DNA of 64,000 bases from the NCBI GenBank assembly GCA_963826505.1, contig CAWGXG010000007.1, positions 186,001 through 250,000 on the forward strand. Direction: 5' to 3'. The position numbers and the translations under genes are program-made. The notes under the pieces were generated by a model. The model was not told where the DNA came from. It did no database searches and worked only from the letters and a program-made list of their open reading frames with translations. Shown piece by piece: positions 25,752-35,161 of the stretch. This DNA is from CAWGXG01 sp963826505. Its GTDB lineage: Bacteria; Chloroflexota; Anaerolineae; Aggregatilineales; Aggregatilineaceae. Numbering within the stretch: the stretch's first letter is position 1; the number at the start of each line of letters is the position of its first letter.

Positions 25752-26723
25752 TCAGGACTCGCCGAACACGGCGCGATTGCGCACGTTGTCGTAGCGTGCC
25801 TTGGTCAGCGCGTTGATCATGGCTTCGGCGGCTTCGACGCCCACCTGTTCCTGGGCTTCGTTGGTGCTGGCTCCTAGATGCGGCGTGTAGATCACGTTGT
25901 CCAGGCCCAACAGCGGGTGATCCGCCGGGGGAGGTTCCGTGACATAGACATCCAGCGCCGCCCCGGCCACTTTGCCGCTTTTGAGTGCGGCAGCCAGATC
26001 GGCGTCATTGATGAGCGCGCCGCGTGCCGCGTTGACGATCAGCACACCGTCCTTCATCTTGGCGATCGTCTCCGCGTCAATGATGCCGCGCGTGGTGTCG
26101 GTCGCAACGGCGTGCAGCGTAATGATGTCCGCCGTTTCGAGCAGCTCATCCAGGCGGGAAACCAACGACAGGCCCAGGTGACGCGCGACCTGTTCCGGCA
26201 CAAACGGGTCATAAGCCACTTCGGTCATGCCCAAGGCTTTGGCACGCTGGGCGACCGCGCGCCCGACGCGGCCAAAGCCGATAATGCCGAGCGTCTTACC
26301 GAACAACTGCATCCCGGTGTATTTTTTACGATCCCATTTGCCCTGCCGCATGGCACAGTCGGCCTGCGGAATATGGCGGGCCAGGGCGAACATCAGCCCG
26401 ATGGCGTGCTCGGCGGTCGAAATCGTGTTGGCTTCCGGCGTGTTCATCACGATGATTCCGCGTGCCGTGCAGGCATCGAGATCGATCGTATCCACCCCAA
26501 CGCCCGCGCGCACCACGACCTTAAGATTCGTGGCCGCCGCCAACAGGTCGGCATCGACTTTCGTATCACTGCGCACGATCAGCCCGTGGGCTTCGGGAAT
26601 GGCCGCCAGCGTCTCGGCGCGGGTCATTTTGCCCGGCGCGTTGACGGTGAACTGCGGCGCGGCGCGCAGCACGTCCAACCCCGCTGTATTGAGATTATCG
26701 GGAACGACGATGACAAAGGACAT
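25752..26723 (-). CDS. serA: D-3-phosphoglycerate dehydrogenase, short form
   Basis: The enzyme oxidises 3-phosphoglycerate to 3-phosphohydroxypyruvate, the first step of serine synthesis. Its 323 residues hold the substrate-binding and NAD domains: GLIVRSDTKVDADLL, VVRAGVGVDTIDLDAC, NTPEANTISTAEHAIGLM, the dinucleotide loop LGIIGFGRVGRAVAQRAKALG, NAARGALINDADL with catalytic Arg, and YTPHLGASTNEAQE with catalytic His. The ACT and intervening regulatory domains of long SerA are absent, so serine feedback by that route is not expected. It follows a class V aminotransferase by 9 bases, making a serine pathway unit. Confidence 0.94.
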   Translation of the reverse strand: MSFVIVVPDNLNTAGLDVLRAAPQFTVNAPGKMTRAETLAAIPEAHGLIVRSDTKVDADLLAAATNLKVVVRAGVGVDTIDLDACTARGIIVMNTPEANTISTAEHAIGLMFALARHIPQADCAMRQGKWDRKKYTGMQLFGKTLGIIGFGRVGRAVAQRAKALGMTEVAYDPFVPEQVARHLGLSLVSRLDELLETADIITLHAVATDTTRGIIDAETIAKMKDGVLIVNAARGALINDADLAAALKSGKVAGAALDVYVTEPPPADHPLLGLDNVIYTPHLGASTNEAQEQVGVEAAEAMINALTKARYDNVRNRAVFGES

Positions 26724-26732
26724 GGTGCGACC

Positions 26733-27824
26733 TCATTTCTGCAAGAACTCGTTCATGGCGGCGAACAGGACTTCGAGGTCGGCGGGCTGCGTGTCGCCCA
26801 TGTGCGCGATGCGGAAGGTCTTACCCTTCAGCTTGCCGTAGCCGTTCGAGATCATCATGCCGTGCTGCTTCAGAAAGGTGTTCAGCGCCGCAATGTCGAT
26901 CTCGCGCGTGTTGGCGACGGTCGACACGGTGGGCGAATGGTAGCCCGCTTCGGAATACAGCTCGAAACCGGCTTCCTGCACCCAGTCTTGTGTCATCTGC
27001 GCCATGTGCGCGTGACGGGCAAAGCGCGCCTCCAGCCCTTCGGCCAGCATGTCGTCCAACTGCTTGTCGGCGGCGTACATCAACGACACGGGCGGCGTAG
27101 CCGGGGTGTTGTTCTTCTGGTGGTGCTTGTCGATTTCGAGCACGTCGAAATAATAGCCGCGATTCTTGACGAGCTTGGCACGTTCCAACACCGCGGGAGA
27201 CACCGCACCGAACGCCATCCCCGGCGGCAGCGCGAACGCCTTCTGCGTGCTGGTCAGGCAGACGTCAATGCCCCACGCGTCCACGTCGACTTTGGCCCCG
27301 GCGTAGATGCTCACCACGTCCACCAGGAACAGCGTGTCCGGGTACTTCGCCATCACTTCGGCGTACTGATCGACCGGGTTGACCACGCCAGTGCTGGTTT
27401 CGTTCATCACGCAGGCGACCGCGTCGTAATGCTCGTGGGCGAGCGCGTCGGCTAGCTGCTCGGGCTTGACGGCCTGGCCCCACTCGGCGCCGATGACCTC
27501 GACTTCTTTGCCATTCAGGCTGCTGACCTCGGCCCACCGCTCGCTGAACGCGCCGCACGTCAAATGCAGGACTTTCGACTCATCGCGCACCGCACAACGG
27601 GACGCGGATTCCCAGATGCCAGTCCCGGACGACGTGTAGATATAAACCGGATTTTGCGTGAAAAATGTCTGCTGGAGTTTGGGCTGCATCCGCGCGTATA
27701 GCGCGGCGAAGTCGGACGAACGATGGCCGATCATCCATTCAGCCTGCGCTTCGAGAATCTCGGCGCGAACTTCGACCGGACCGGGGATGAATAGGCGCAC
27801 GTGATCAGGTTTTTGCGGTGACAT
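26733..27824 (-). CDS. Class V aminotransferase (phosphoserine / serine-pyruvate type)
   Basis: This PLP enzyme is about 363 residues long. It has HVRLFIPGPVEVRAEILEA at the start, SSGTGIWESASRC, NETSTGVVNPVDQYAEV, FLVDVVSIYAGAKVD and the Schiff-base lysine in CLTSTQKAFALPPGMAFG. These fit the serine-glyoxylate/serine-pyruvate aminotransferase group that serves as SerC in several archaea and bacteria. Location just upstream of serA supports a role as phosphoserine aminotransferase. ATG 27824 has GGGAGGA upstream; longer in-frame extensions lack support. Confidence 0.88.
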   Translation of the reverse strand: MSPQKPDHVRLFIPGPVEVRAEILEAQAEWMIGHRSSDFAALYARMQPKLQQTFFTQNPVYIYTSSGTGIWESASRCAVRDESKVLHLTCGAFSERWAEVSSLNGKEVEVIGAEWGQAVKPEQLADALAHEHYDAVACVMNETSTGVVNPVDQYAEVMAKYPDTLFLVDVVSIYAGAKVDVDAWGIDVCLTSTQKAFALPPGMAFGAVSPAVLERAKLVKNRGYYFDVLEIDKHHQKNNTPATPPVSLMYAADKQLDDMLAEGLEARFARHAHMAQMTQDWVQEAGFELYSEAGYHSPTVSTVANTREIDIAALNTFLKQHGMMISNGYGKLKGKTFRIAHMGDTQPADLEVLFAAMNEFLQK

Positions 27825-27871
27825 GCAGAACAGTCCTCCCTTTATGGAGTAAGCGGCTAAAACGGCTGAGA

Positions 27872-28951
27872 TCAGCCGTGCTGCGCTAACATACGTTTCA
27901 ACTCCGAAATCGGCGGGATCGTGGTGGGATCCGCGCCGTAGGCGGTGGCGGTATAGTAACTCACATAGTCGCCGTACTGGATGGCGTGGCACATCTGGGC
28001 GAGGGCGCTGCGGCCCTGCGGGCGAAATGTATCGGTCATGATGCCGTTTTGCAGGCACAACTGCGAGGTCAGTGCGTGACGCAGCGCCACGCGCGGATGA
28101 TCGAATTGATCCGATGTGATGAAGATCGCCGACATGCTGGGGATCAAGCTCTCGGGGAAGCCAATCCCGGCGACCATGTTGTGATCGGCCTCGGGCATCG
28201 CCTCATACTGCGACCAGGCTTTGGCGTTCTCGTTGATCTGGCCCTTCCAGCGTCGCGCGACCGGCTCGAAGATGCCCGCGCCGAAAAAGACCGGAATCCG
28301 TCCGATGATCTGGCCCGCGCCGCGCTTGGCGGGGTTCTGCGTGACAGGGCTGGTCGCCGTGTAGATGGACGTCTGCGCGCGCAGCAGCCCGACCGTTTCC
28401 TGCACGTCGGCAGCCAACGTCGGCGCCAGCTTCAGGCGATGCGCCAACCCGATCAGCAGCCCGAAGCTCCAACCAAGCGCCGCGCGCGGCTGGCTGACAT
28501 ACGAAAATTGCCACAGCGGATAGTCGTGAGCGTGGGCGTGCTCGGCCAGTTGGCCGCCCGTCGCGATCGCGAGCAGCCGCGCGCCGCGCCCCAGCGCCTC
28601 GTCCGCCGCGGCAAGCGTCTCTTCTGTGTTGCCGGAATTGCTGCTGGCGATGACGAGCGTATCCGGTCCCGTCGCGTAGGCGGGCAGCGAATAGCCGCGC
28701 ACCACGTTGAATGGCACAGGCGACGTCCCGGCCACCAGCGCCGCGATCAGATCGCCGCCAATCGCCGAGCCGCCCATCCCGGCCAGCACAATCTGGCGCG
28801 GGCTGCGGTGCGACTCTGGCAGCGGCATCGACTGGGCCGCGCTCCAGGCATCGGCCAGTTGGCTGGCAAAGGCGTCAATGTGACCGAGCATGTCGTCGGG
28901 ATCGTTGGCGCGCAAAAAATCCAGATCGTCCAGGTCAAGATGGTGATTCAT
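27872..28951 (-). CDS. Bifunctional phosphoglucose/phosphomannose isomerase
   Basis: The SIS-fold enzyme interconverts fructose 6-phosphate with glucose 6-phosphate and with mannose 6-phosphate. Motifs include IVLAGMGGSAIGGDLIAAL, IASSNSGNTEETLAAADEAL with the catalytic-site Ser/Thr cluster, INENAKAWSQYEAMPEADHNM with the catalytic Glu, and a C-terminal His region (FDHPRVALRHAL). It has 359 residues, as in the archaeal/Chloroflexi-type bifunctional family rather than classical PGI. It lies 48 bases upstream of the aminotransferase and is probably co-transcribed. Confidence 0.93.
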   Translation of the reverse strand: MNHHLDLDDLDFLRANDPDDMLGHIDAFASQLADAWSAAQSMPLPESHRSPRQIVLAGMGGSAIGGDLIAALVAGTSPVPFNVVRGYSLPAYATGPDTLVIASSNSGNTEETLAAADEALGRGARLLAIATGGQLAEHAHAHDYPLWQFSYVSQPRAALGWSFGLLIGLAHRLKLAPTLAADVQETVGLLRAQTSIYTATSPVTQNPAKRGAGQIIGRIPVFFGAGIFEPVARRWKGQINENAKAWSQYEAMPEADHNMVAGIGFPESLIPSMSAIFITSDQFDHPRVALRHALTSQLCLQNGIMTDTFRPQGRSALAQMCHAIQYGDYVSYYTATAYGADPTTIPPISELKRMLAQHG

Positions 28952-29306
28952 TAAGTGCTCCCCTGCTGAAAATCATCTTTAAGCCAGACCGGCTGTACCG
29001 GTCCCCACGCGTGAATATCTTGATCCTACCGCATTCCTGCCTATTGTCCACGTTCACCGCCTTACAGCGAACGTGCGCGTTCACTATTTTGGGCCGTCCG
29101 GTCCGATCTTTGGCGATATTGACCAGAGCGGGCAGCGGGCAGGGGGCAGCGACCGGCAGGCAGTGTTCAGTGATCAGTGGCAATCCTCCCGGTGTGGTTC
29201 GTGACAGCGCTCCGGGTTATAATGATCGGTGTGATCCCGCAGCGCCCTGCGCGACCGTGGGCAGCCGTGGGGAGCACCAAAACCTGTAATGTGGAAGGAA
29301 AACAGC
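28952..29306. other. Intergenic region between divergent genes
   Basis: No convincing gene is visible in these 355 bases. They hold a seven-unit heptad repeat array at 29128-29176 and a TATAAT at 29218-29223 that may serve the response regulator. No clear -35 was found. Confidence 0.5.
29128..29176. repeat. 7-base-period degenerate repeat, locus 4 (longest)
   Basis: Seven heptads in unbroken register: GCGGGCA twice, GGGGGCA, GCGACCG, GCAGGCA, GTGTTCA and GTGATCA. It is the longest array in the window. Confidence 0.72.
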
Positions 29307-29837
29307 ATGACAGCACGCGTTTTGGTGGTCGATGACGAGCTGGACACCTTGAGTCTGCTGCGCACGATCTTGGAGCTCAGCGGCTTCGAGGCTATCACGA
29401 CCCTGAACTCGCTCGACGCGATCGATCTGGCGGTGGCCGAAAAACCGGATGTTGTGCTGCTCGACATCATGATGCCCAAGCTCGACGGTTTTACGCTGTG
29501 CAAAATGATGCGCCAAAACGACGCGACCCGGAATCTGCCGATCATTTTCGTCACGGCTTACGAGGCGCTGGATATTGAAGATCGCCGCCGCGAAGCCGGG
29601 GCCAATCTTGTGATTCACAAACCGATCGGCGTCGACCTCTTGATCCGATCGATTAACGAGATGCTGGTACCGAGCACCCCTGCGTCCGGCAATGGTGACA
29701 AAGACACCACCGCTGCGGCCAGACCAGCGGCAGAACCGCCTGCCACACCGGCCGCGTCTAAGCCGCAGACCTCGGCGGAAACCCCAGAGTCCTCTCCTGC
29801 CGCCAATACGCCGGAAAAGCCGGGATCGACGCCGTAA
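29307..29837 (+). CDS. Single-domain response regulator with disordered tail
   Basis: A CheY-like receiver occupies residues 1-122: VLVVDDELDTLSLL, phosphoacceptor Asp in VVLLDIMMPKLDGFTLC, Thr in IIFVTAYEALD and Lys in VIHKPIGVDL. The remaining 55 residues are Pro/Ala/Ser/Thr-rich (PAAEPPATPAASKP) and probably disordered. There is no DNA-binding domain. It probably acts by protein-protein contact. ATG 29307 follows GGAAGGAAAAC. Confidence 0.92.
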   Translation: MTARVLVVDDELDTLSLLRTILELSGFEAITTLNSLDAIDLAVAEKPDVVLLDIMMPKLDGFTLCKMMRQNDATRNLPIIFVTAYEALDIEDRRREAGANLVIHKPIGVDLLIRSINEMLVPSTPASGNGDKDTTAAARPAAEPPATPAASKPQTSAETPESSPAANTPEKPGSTP

Positions 29838-29962
29838 TCCCTGGGTGCCGGGCGGGTGCGAGCGACACCTCGCCGTGTGCTCCCGGTGATCAACATGCCA
29901 TGCGCGGACTCCGTCCGCCTATCCTTTGAACCCGACGCGACTGGAAAGGACAACCACCAACC

Positions 29963-31054
29963 GTGGACCAGCAGACCCAAAAACAGCAGACCATCATCGT
30001 CATGCAAGGCGACCAGACCGGGCAGGAACTTCTGGACGAGGCGCTGCGCGTTCTCAAGGCTATAGTCCCGCCCTATGTGCATTTCCGTGCATTCGATCTG
30101 TCACTCGAAAACCGCCGCGCCACCAAGAATCAGGTCGTGTTGGACGCCGCTGAAGCCGTCAAGCGTCATACACTGGGCATCAAAGCCGCCACCATCACAC
30201 CCGGCAATCCCGACGATGTCGGCAGCCCAAACGCGATTCTGCGCGAAGCGATCGACGCCCAGGTCATTTTGCGCGTGGGACGCCGACTGCCGCCGGTCCG
30301 CCCGATCGCTGGCGTGCATGCCCCGATCGCCGTGGTGCGCATGGCGGTGGGTGACGCCTACGGCGCGAAGGAATGGCGCGAGGGCGAAGGGATGGACGAA
30401 GTCGCGTTTCGCACGGAGCGCATCACGCGCCGGACGTGCCGCGCCGTGACCGAATACGCGTTCCAGTATGCCAAGCGCACCAGCGCCAAAGTCTTTGGCG
30501 GACCCAAATACACCGTCAGCCCGATCTACGAAGGCATGTTCAAAGAAGAAATGGACGCCGCCGCCAAGCGTTATCCGACCGTGCGCTATGATCCGCAGCT
30601 CATCGACGCCACTTATGCGCTGCTGCTGGAAGCTACCGGCGAAGCCCTGGTGATCCCCACCCTCAACCGCGACGGCGACAGCATGTCGGACCTGGTGCTC
30701 AAAATGTTCGGCACCATCGCGGGATCGGAGTCGGTGATCCTCAGCCTGGCGGACGATCTGAAGCCCTGCGCCATCATCGCCGAAGCACCGCACGGCACCG
30801 CGCCGTCGCTGCAAGGCAAGAATCTCGCCAACCCGGTCGCGATGATCATGGCCGGAGCCACCGTCCTGAGCTATATCGAGGACGACGAGCGCGCCTTGCG
30901 CGGCTGCCGCGCCATCCGCGAGTCCACCCTGGAAACTGTCTACGACGGCATCCGCACCGCGGACCTGGGCGGGCACTCGACCACCTCCGAGTTTACCGAC
31001 GAAGTCATCCGCCGGACACAAGCCAAGCTGGAAGTCTGGGATGCCCTTGGCTGA
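29963..31054 (+). CDS. Isocitrate/isopropylmalate-type dehydrogenase
   Basis: This decarboxylating dehydrogenase of about 363 residues has TIIVMQGDQTGQELLDEAL (start region), RVGRRLPPVRPI, ERITRRTCRAVTEYAFQYA, the metal/substrate acids in LIDATYALLL and LNRDGDSMSDL, and the nucleotide region EAPHGTAPSLQGKNLANPVAMIMAG. An NRDGDSMSDL motif and a short length suggest an NAD-dependent isocitrate or homoisocitrate dehydrogenase, not LeuB. Substrate choice cannot be fixed by eye. GTG 29963 is the chosen start. The next gene overlaps its last 14 bases. Confidence 0.85.
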   Translation: MDQQTQKQQTIIVMQGDQTGQELLDEALRVLKAIVPPYVHFRAFDLSLENRRATKNQVVLDAAEAVKRHTLGIKAATITPGNPDDVGSPNAILREAIDAQVILRVGRRLPPVRPIAGVHAPIAVVRMAVGDAYGAKEWREGEGMDEVAFRTERITRRTCRAVTEYAFQYAKRTSAKVFGGPKYTVSPIYEGMFKEEMDAAAKRYPTVRYDPQLIDATYALLLEATGEALVIPTLNRDGDSMSDLVLKMFGTIAGSESVILSLADDLKPCAIIAEAPHGTAPSLQGKNLANPVAMIMAGATVLSYIEDDERALRGCRAIRESTLETVYDGIRTADLGGHSTTSEFTDEVIRRTQAKLEVWDALG

Positions 31055-33729
31055 CGCAGACTTGCCCGAACACGACCCGGCAGCCGCCGCGCGGCGTGAT
31101 GCACCGTGCCTGAAGTTGATTCTCACGCACGACAACGCCGACTTTGACGCCATCGCCTCCCTCATGGCAGCCTACAAGCTCGATCCGGAGGCGGTGCCGG
31201 TCTTGCCGGGGCGTGTCAATCGCAACGTGGAGCGCTTCCTCACGCTCTACGGGGGCGAGTTGCCGTTCGTGCAGCGCGACGATCTGCGGCGCGGCGGACC
31301 GGTCGAGAGTGTGACTGTCGTCGACACGCAGAGTTTTTCCACCGCGCGCGGGATGCGCCGCGAAACCCCGGTCCATTTTATCGATCACCACCCGCTCACC
31401 CGCGAGCTAGCTCCCAACCAGACCTATACGGGCGATCCGGTCGGGGCGGCAACGACGCTGCTGGTCGAGCAAATTCACCGCCAGGATGTACCGCTCTCGC
31501 CGCTGGAAGCCACGCTGCTAATGTTGGGCATCTACGAAGACACCGGCTCGCTGCTCTACGGCACGACCACGGCGCGCGACGTGCGCTGCGCGGCGTGGCT
31601 GCTCGACTGCGGCGCGAACCTGGACTCCGTGCGCGATTTCTTGCAGCACCGCCTCACCCCCGAACAGCAAACGCTCTATGACCAGCTCATCGAAAACGTG
31701 GAATCGCATATGGTTAGCGGGCACGTGGTGATGCTGGCCTGTGCGATCGCGCCGCAGCCCGTCGACGAGATCGCCACGCTGGCCCACAAACTGCGCGAGC
31801 TGTACGAACCCTCGGCGATCTTCGTGCTGGTGCAGCTCAATGGGGACATTCAGCTCGTGGCGCGTGGCACCACCGACGCGATCGACGTGTCGATCATCGC
31901 GCGGCGCTTTGGCGGAGGAGGACACGCGCGCGCGGCTGCCGCCCTGATCCGGAATCGAAACGCTGGCAGGCATTCGACGCGACATTCTGGCCGCCCTGCC
32001 GCAGATCGCCGTCGTCTCGGTGACGGTCGACGCATTGATGTCGCGCGGCTTGCAGACGGTCCGCGCGGCCGAACGCATCAAGAGTGTGGTTGAGCGCATG
32101 CAGCGTACCGGCTACGAAGGCTTCCCCGTGGTCGAAGGTGAGCACGTGGTTGGGCTGCTGACGCGCCGCGATGTCGACCGCGCGATGAGTCACGGCATGG
32201 GCCAGCGCCGCGTGGCCGAGATCATGGAAGCGGGCAGCATCACCGTCCAGCCCAGCGACTCGATCGACGTGCTCCACCAACGCATGATGCGCTCCGGCTG
32301 GGGGCAGATTCCAGTGGTGGACGCGACCGGGCACCTGATCGGAATCGTGACGCGCACCGACCTGATCAAACACTGGGGCCAGCGCCCCGACACCGGGCGG
32401 CGCGGCGATACCATCCAAAACATGCGCACGGCGCTTGCGCCGGGCTTGTGGCGGTTGCTCGAAGCGATCGCGCTGCTGGCCCAAAATGAGCGGACCGGCC
32501 TGTATCTGGTGGGCGGTGTCGTGCGCGACCTGCTGCTCGGCCAGCCGAATCACGACATTGACCTGGTGGTCGAAGGCGATGCGATCGAGCTGGTGCGGAC
32601 CATCTGCGCGACGTATGGCGGCGACATGCGCAGCCATGCGCAGTTCGGCACGGCGAAATGGCTGCCGGATGAGACGGTCGCGGCGGCGCTGGGGCTGGAG
32701 GTAACACAGCCGGGCTGGCCGGCCTTCATCGACTTTGCCGCCGCGCGCATTGAGTTCTACGAACAGCCGACCGCCCTACCGACCGTCCAGCGCGGCTCGA
32801 TCAAGCCTGACCTCTACCGGCGCGATTTCACGATCAATACGCTGGCGATCCGGCTCGCGCCGGAGCCGTTAGGCGATCTGCTCGACTTTTATGGCGGCGA
32901 GCAGGACCTCAAAGACGGCGTAATCCGCGTGCTGCACAGCCTAAGCTTTGTCGATGATCCCACGCGCATTTTGCGCGCCGTGCGCCTTGAACAGCGTCTC
33001 GGGTTCCGCATTGAGCCACGCTCCGAAGAATTGATCGGGCACGCCGTCGCGCTGTTGGATCGCGTCAGCGGCGATCGCATCCGGCACGAGTTGGCGCTGA
33101 TCCTCAACGAGATCGAGCCGCTGCGCGCCCTGGTCCGGCTGGAACAGTTGGGTGTGCTGCGCGCGCTGCATCCGGCCCTGCGCGTGGATGAGTGGCTGCG
33201 CGCGGCTTTCTATGCCGTGCGCTACGCGCGCCAGCAGCATCCCTGGCCCTCGCTGGCAGAGTTCGACAACTGGATGCTGACGACGTTCGCGCTGCTGACC
33301 AGCCGCTTGCCGGAGTCCGATCTGGAAGAACTGGGGCGGCGGCTGCAATTTTCGCGCGTTTATCTCAATCACCTGCACGACGCCCGCACGGCGATCACCA
33401 CCCTGGACGATCTGAGCGTGCCGCAGCCGCCCAGCGCGATCGTGCATTGGCTGGAACCCCTCAGCGAAGTCGGCTGGCTGGCAGCCTGGGCCGCCGCTCC
33501 GAACGCTGTCGCACGCGAACATATCGCGCGCTTTGCGCAGGAGTGGCGCTTCGTCCGCCCGGTGATCGGCGGGCACGCGCTCGAAGCGCTGACTGGGCTG
33601 AAGCCGGGGCCGGTCTATGGCACGCTGCTGGGCAGCCTGCGCGACGCGTGGCTGGACGGCACGATCACCACGCCAGAAGAAGAACAGCAGATGCTGCTGC
33701 GGTTGGTCGCGGACGTGCAGGCAGAGTAA
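31041..33729 (+). CDS. DHH - CBS - tRNA nucleotidyltransferase (CCA/A-adding) fusion (frame broken once)
   Basis: Three modules lie in one gene. Residues 15-310 are a DHH/DHHA1 phosphoesterase: LILTHDNADFDAIASLMAAY, VDTQSFS, FIDHHPLTREL, MLGIYEDTGSLLYG and RRFGGGGHARAAAAL. Two CBS domains follow (about 330-455). Last comes a class II polymerase-beta-type CCA-adding domain with LYLVGGVVRDLLLGQPNHDIDLVVEGDAI (the DxD metal site), RRDFTINTLAI and DPTRILRAVRLEQRLGF. An extra base at about 31953 separates the DHH end from the CBS region; correction gives 895 residues. Such fusions are known as A-adding enzymes in bacteria with split CCA synthesis. It overlaps the dehydrogenase stop by 14 bases. 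Confidence 0.9.
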
Positions 33730-33964
33730 CCGGCGGCCAGCAGCGCGTGCGTCATTTTGCCGGAAGCGCCGATTTATGCTAGCATGATCGGGCGTTATCA
33801 CTCAGAAAAACGCGGGTGTAAGGGTGTGATTTGGCGCGTGGTCATCCACTGCGCCCTGCTGCCCAACGTCTTCACCCGCATGTCCCCGGAGCGGCGGCAC
33901 TGCCCTCAAACAGTCCGCCCATCAGCAGTTGTCGGAACGCGTCCTACCACACGCCGAGGGTTCT
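33730..33964. other. Intergenic region before the nucleoside transporter operon
   Basis: No gene was recognised in these 235 bases. A TATGCT at 33775-33780 could be a -10 element, but no well-spaced -35 is present. Confidence 0.3.
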
Positions 33965-35161
33965 ATGCACTTAAATTTACTGAAAAACCCCCGCCTGGAT
34001 CGTGCCATCGATAGCTTGATGCCCCTCCTCGCGGTCCTGCTGGCGCTTGTGATCGGCGCCATCATGATTCTATTCATGAATGCCAACCCCATCACCGCCT
34101 ATAAGGCTCTGTGGGATGGCGCTTTTGGAACCAAGAACGCGGTCGCTAATACTTTGATTAAAGCTACGCCGCTGCTGCTGGTCGGGATCGGCATTTGCAT
34201 CAGCTTTCGCGGCGGCGTCGTCAATATCGGCGGCGAAGGTCAGATGATCGCTGGAGGGTTGGCGGCCGTTGCAGTTGGCCTCAAGTTCAAAGATGGTGAT
34301 CCCACTGTGGTCATCCTGGCATGCCTGACAGCTAGTTTTGTCGCCGGGGCGGCCTGGGGTGGAATCGCGGGTGTGCTGAAAGCCTATTTCAGAGTCAACG
34401 AAATCCTGAGCACGATCATGCTCAACCAGATCGCCATCTTCATCATGATGTATCTGGTGCGGACGCAGTTCATCGACCCCAAGCAAAAGCGGTCCGCCGC
34501 CCCGATCCCCGAAACCGAGCGCCTGTCGCGAGCGTTCGATCTGCCGCGCCTTGGGGGCACGTTGGACAAGATCACCAAATGGCTGGGCCTGTCCGGCTAC
34601 GGGGATAATACGTGGTCCACCACGCTGGTCCACAACGGCATCCTTATCGCGATTGTGCTGGCGCTGGTGGTCTATATCCTGCTGTGGCGGACCACCATCG
34701 GCTACCGCATCCGTGCGGTGGGCAAAAATCCACACGCCTCACGCTATGCCGGTATCCCCGTGCAGCGCTATATGGTACTGTCGCTGGTGCTGAGTGGCGG
34801 GCTGGCCGGGCTAGCGGGTGGTATCCAACTGTTGGGCGTGAGCCACCGCATGAACGCGGAAGGGGGCGCGATAGCCTTTACGGGTAACGCCGGGTTCAAC
34901 GGCATCGTGGCTGCCCTGTTTGGCGGGCTGCACCCGCTGGGCACTATTCCAGCCTCGGTGCTGTTCGGCGCGCTGCTGGTCGGTGGCAACAAGATGCAAC
35001 GCACCGTCCAGGTGCCCTCGGCCTTGATCACCGCGCTGATCGGGCTGGTGATCGTGTTCGTGGTGAGCAGCGATATTTTTGTACGCCGCCGCTCGCGCCG
35101 CCGCGTGTCGGTCAGCGTCAGCGAAACGGTTTCCGTCTCTGGAGTTGAAGCAAGTCCATGA
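33965..35161 (+). CDS. BMP-type nucleoside ABC transporter permease 1
   Basis: This is an inner-membrane permease of the BPD_transp_2 family with about 9-10 helices. Motifs include LLLVGIGICISFRGGVVNIGGEGQ, AWGGIAGVLKAYFRVNEILSTIMLNQIA and YRIRAVGKNPHASRYAGIPVQRY (cytoplasmic coupling region). It has 398 residues. An Arg-rich then Ser/Val-rich C-terminal tail (RRRSRRRVSVSVSETVSVSG) is unusual. ATG 33965 follows CCGAGGGTT. It forms one transporter with the permease that overlaps its stop, the binding protein and the ATPase; by family the cargo is purine or pyrimidine nucleosides. Confidence 0.92.
   Translation: MHLNLLKNPRLDRAIDSLMPLLAVLLALVIGAIMILFMNANPITAYKALWDGAFGTKNAVANTLIKATPLLLVGIGICISFRGGVVNIGGEGQMIAGGLAAVAVGLKFKDGDPTVVILACLTASFVAGAAWGGIAGVLKAYFRVNEILSTIMLNQIAIFIMMYLVRTQFIDPKQKRSAAPIPETERLSRAFDLPRLGGTLDKITKWLGLSGYGDNTWSTTLVHNGILIAIVLALVVYILLWRTTIGYRIRAVGKNPHASRYAGIPVQRYMVLSLVLSGGLAGLAGGIQLLGVSHRMNAEGGAIAFTGNAGFNGIVAALFGGLHPLGTIPASVLFGALLVGGNKMQRTVQVPSALITALIGLVIVFVVSSDIFVRRRSRRRVSVSVSETVSVSGVEASP

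Noticed and set aside
25878..27455. 525-residue plus-strand frame across serA and the aminotransferase
   Set aside because: It spans two well-supported genes in antisense, including their intergenic gap, and has no recognisable motif.
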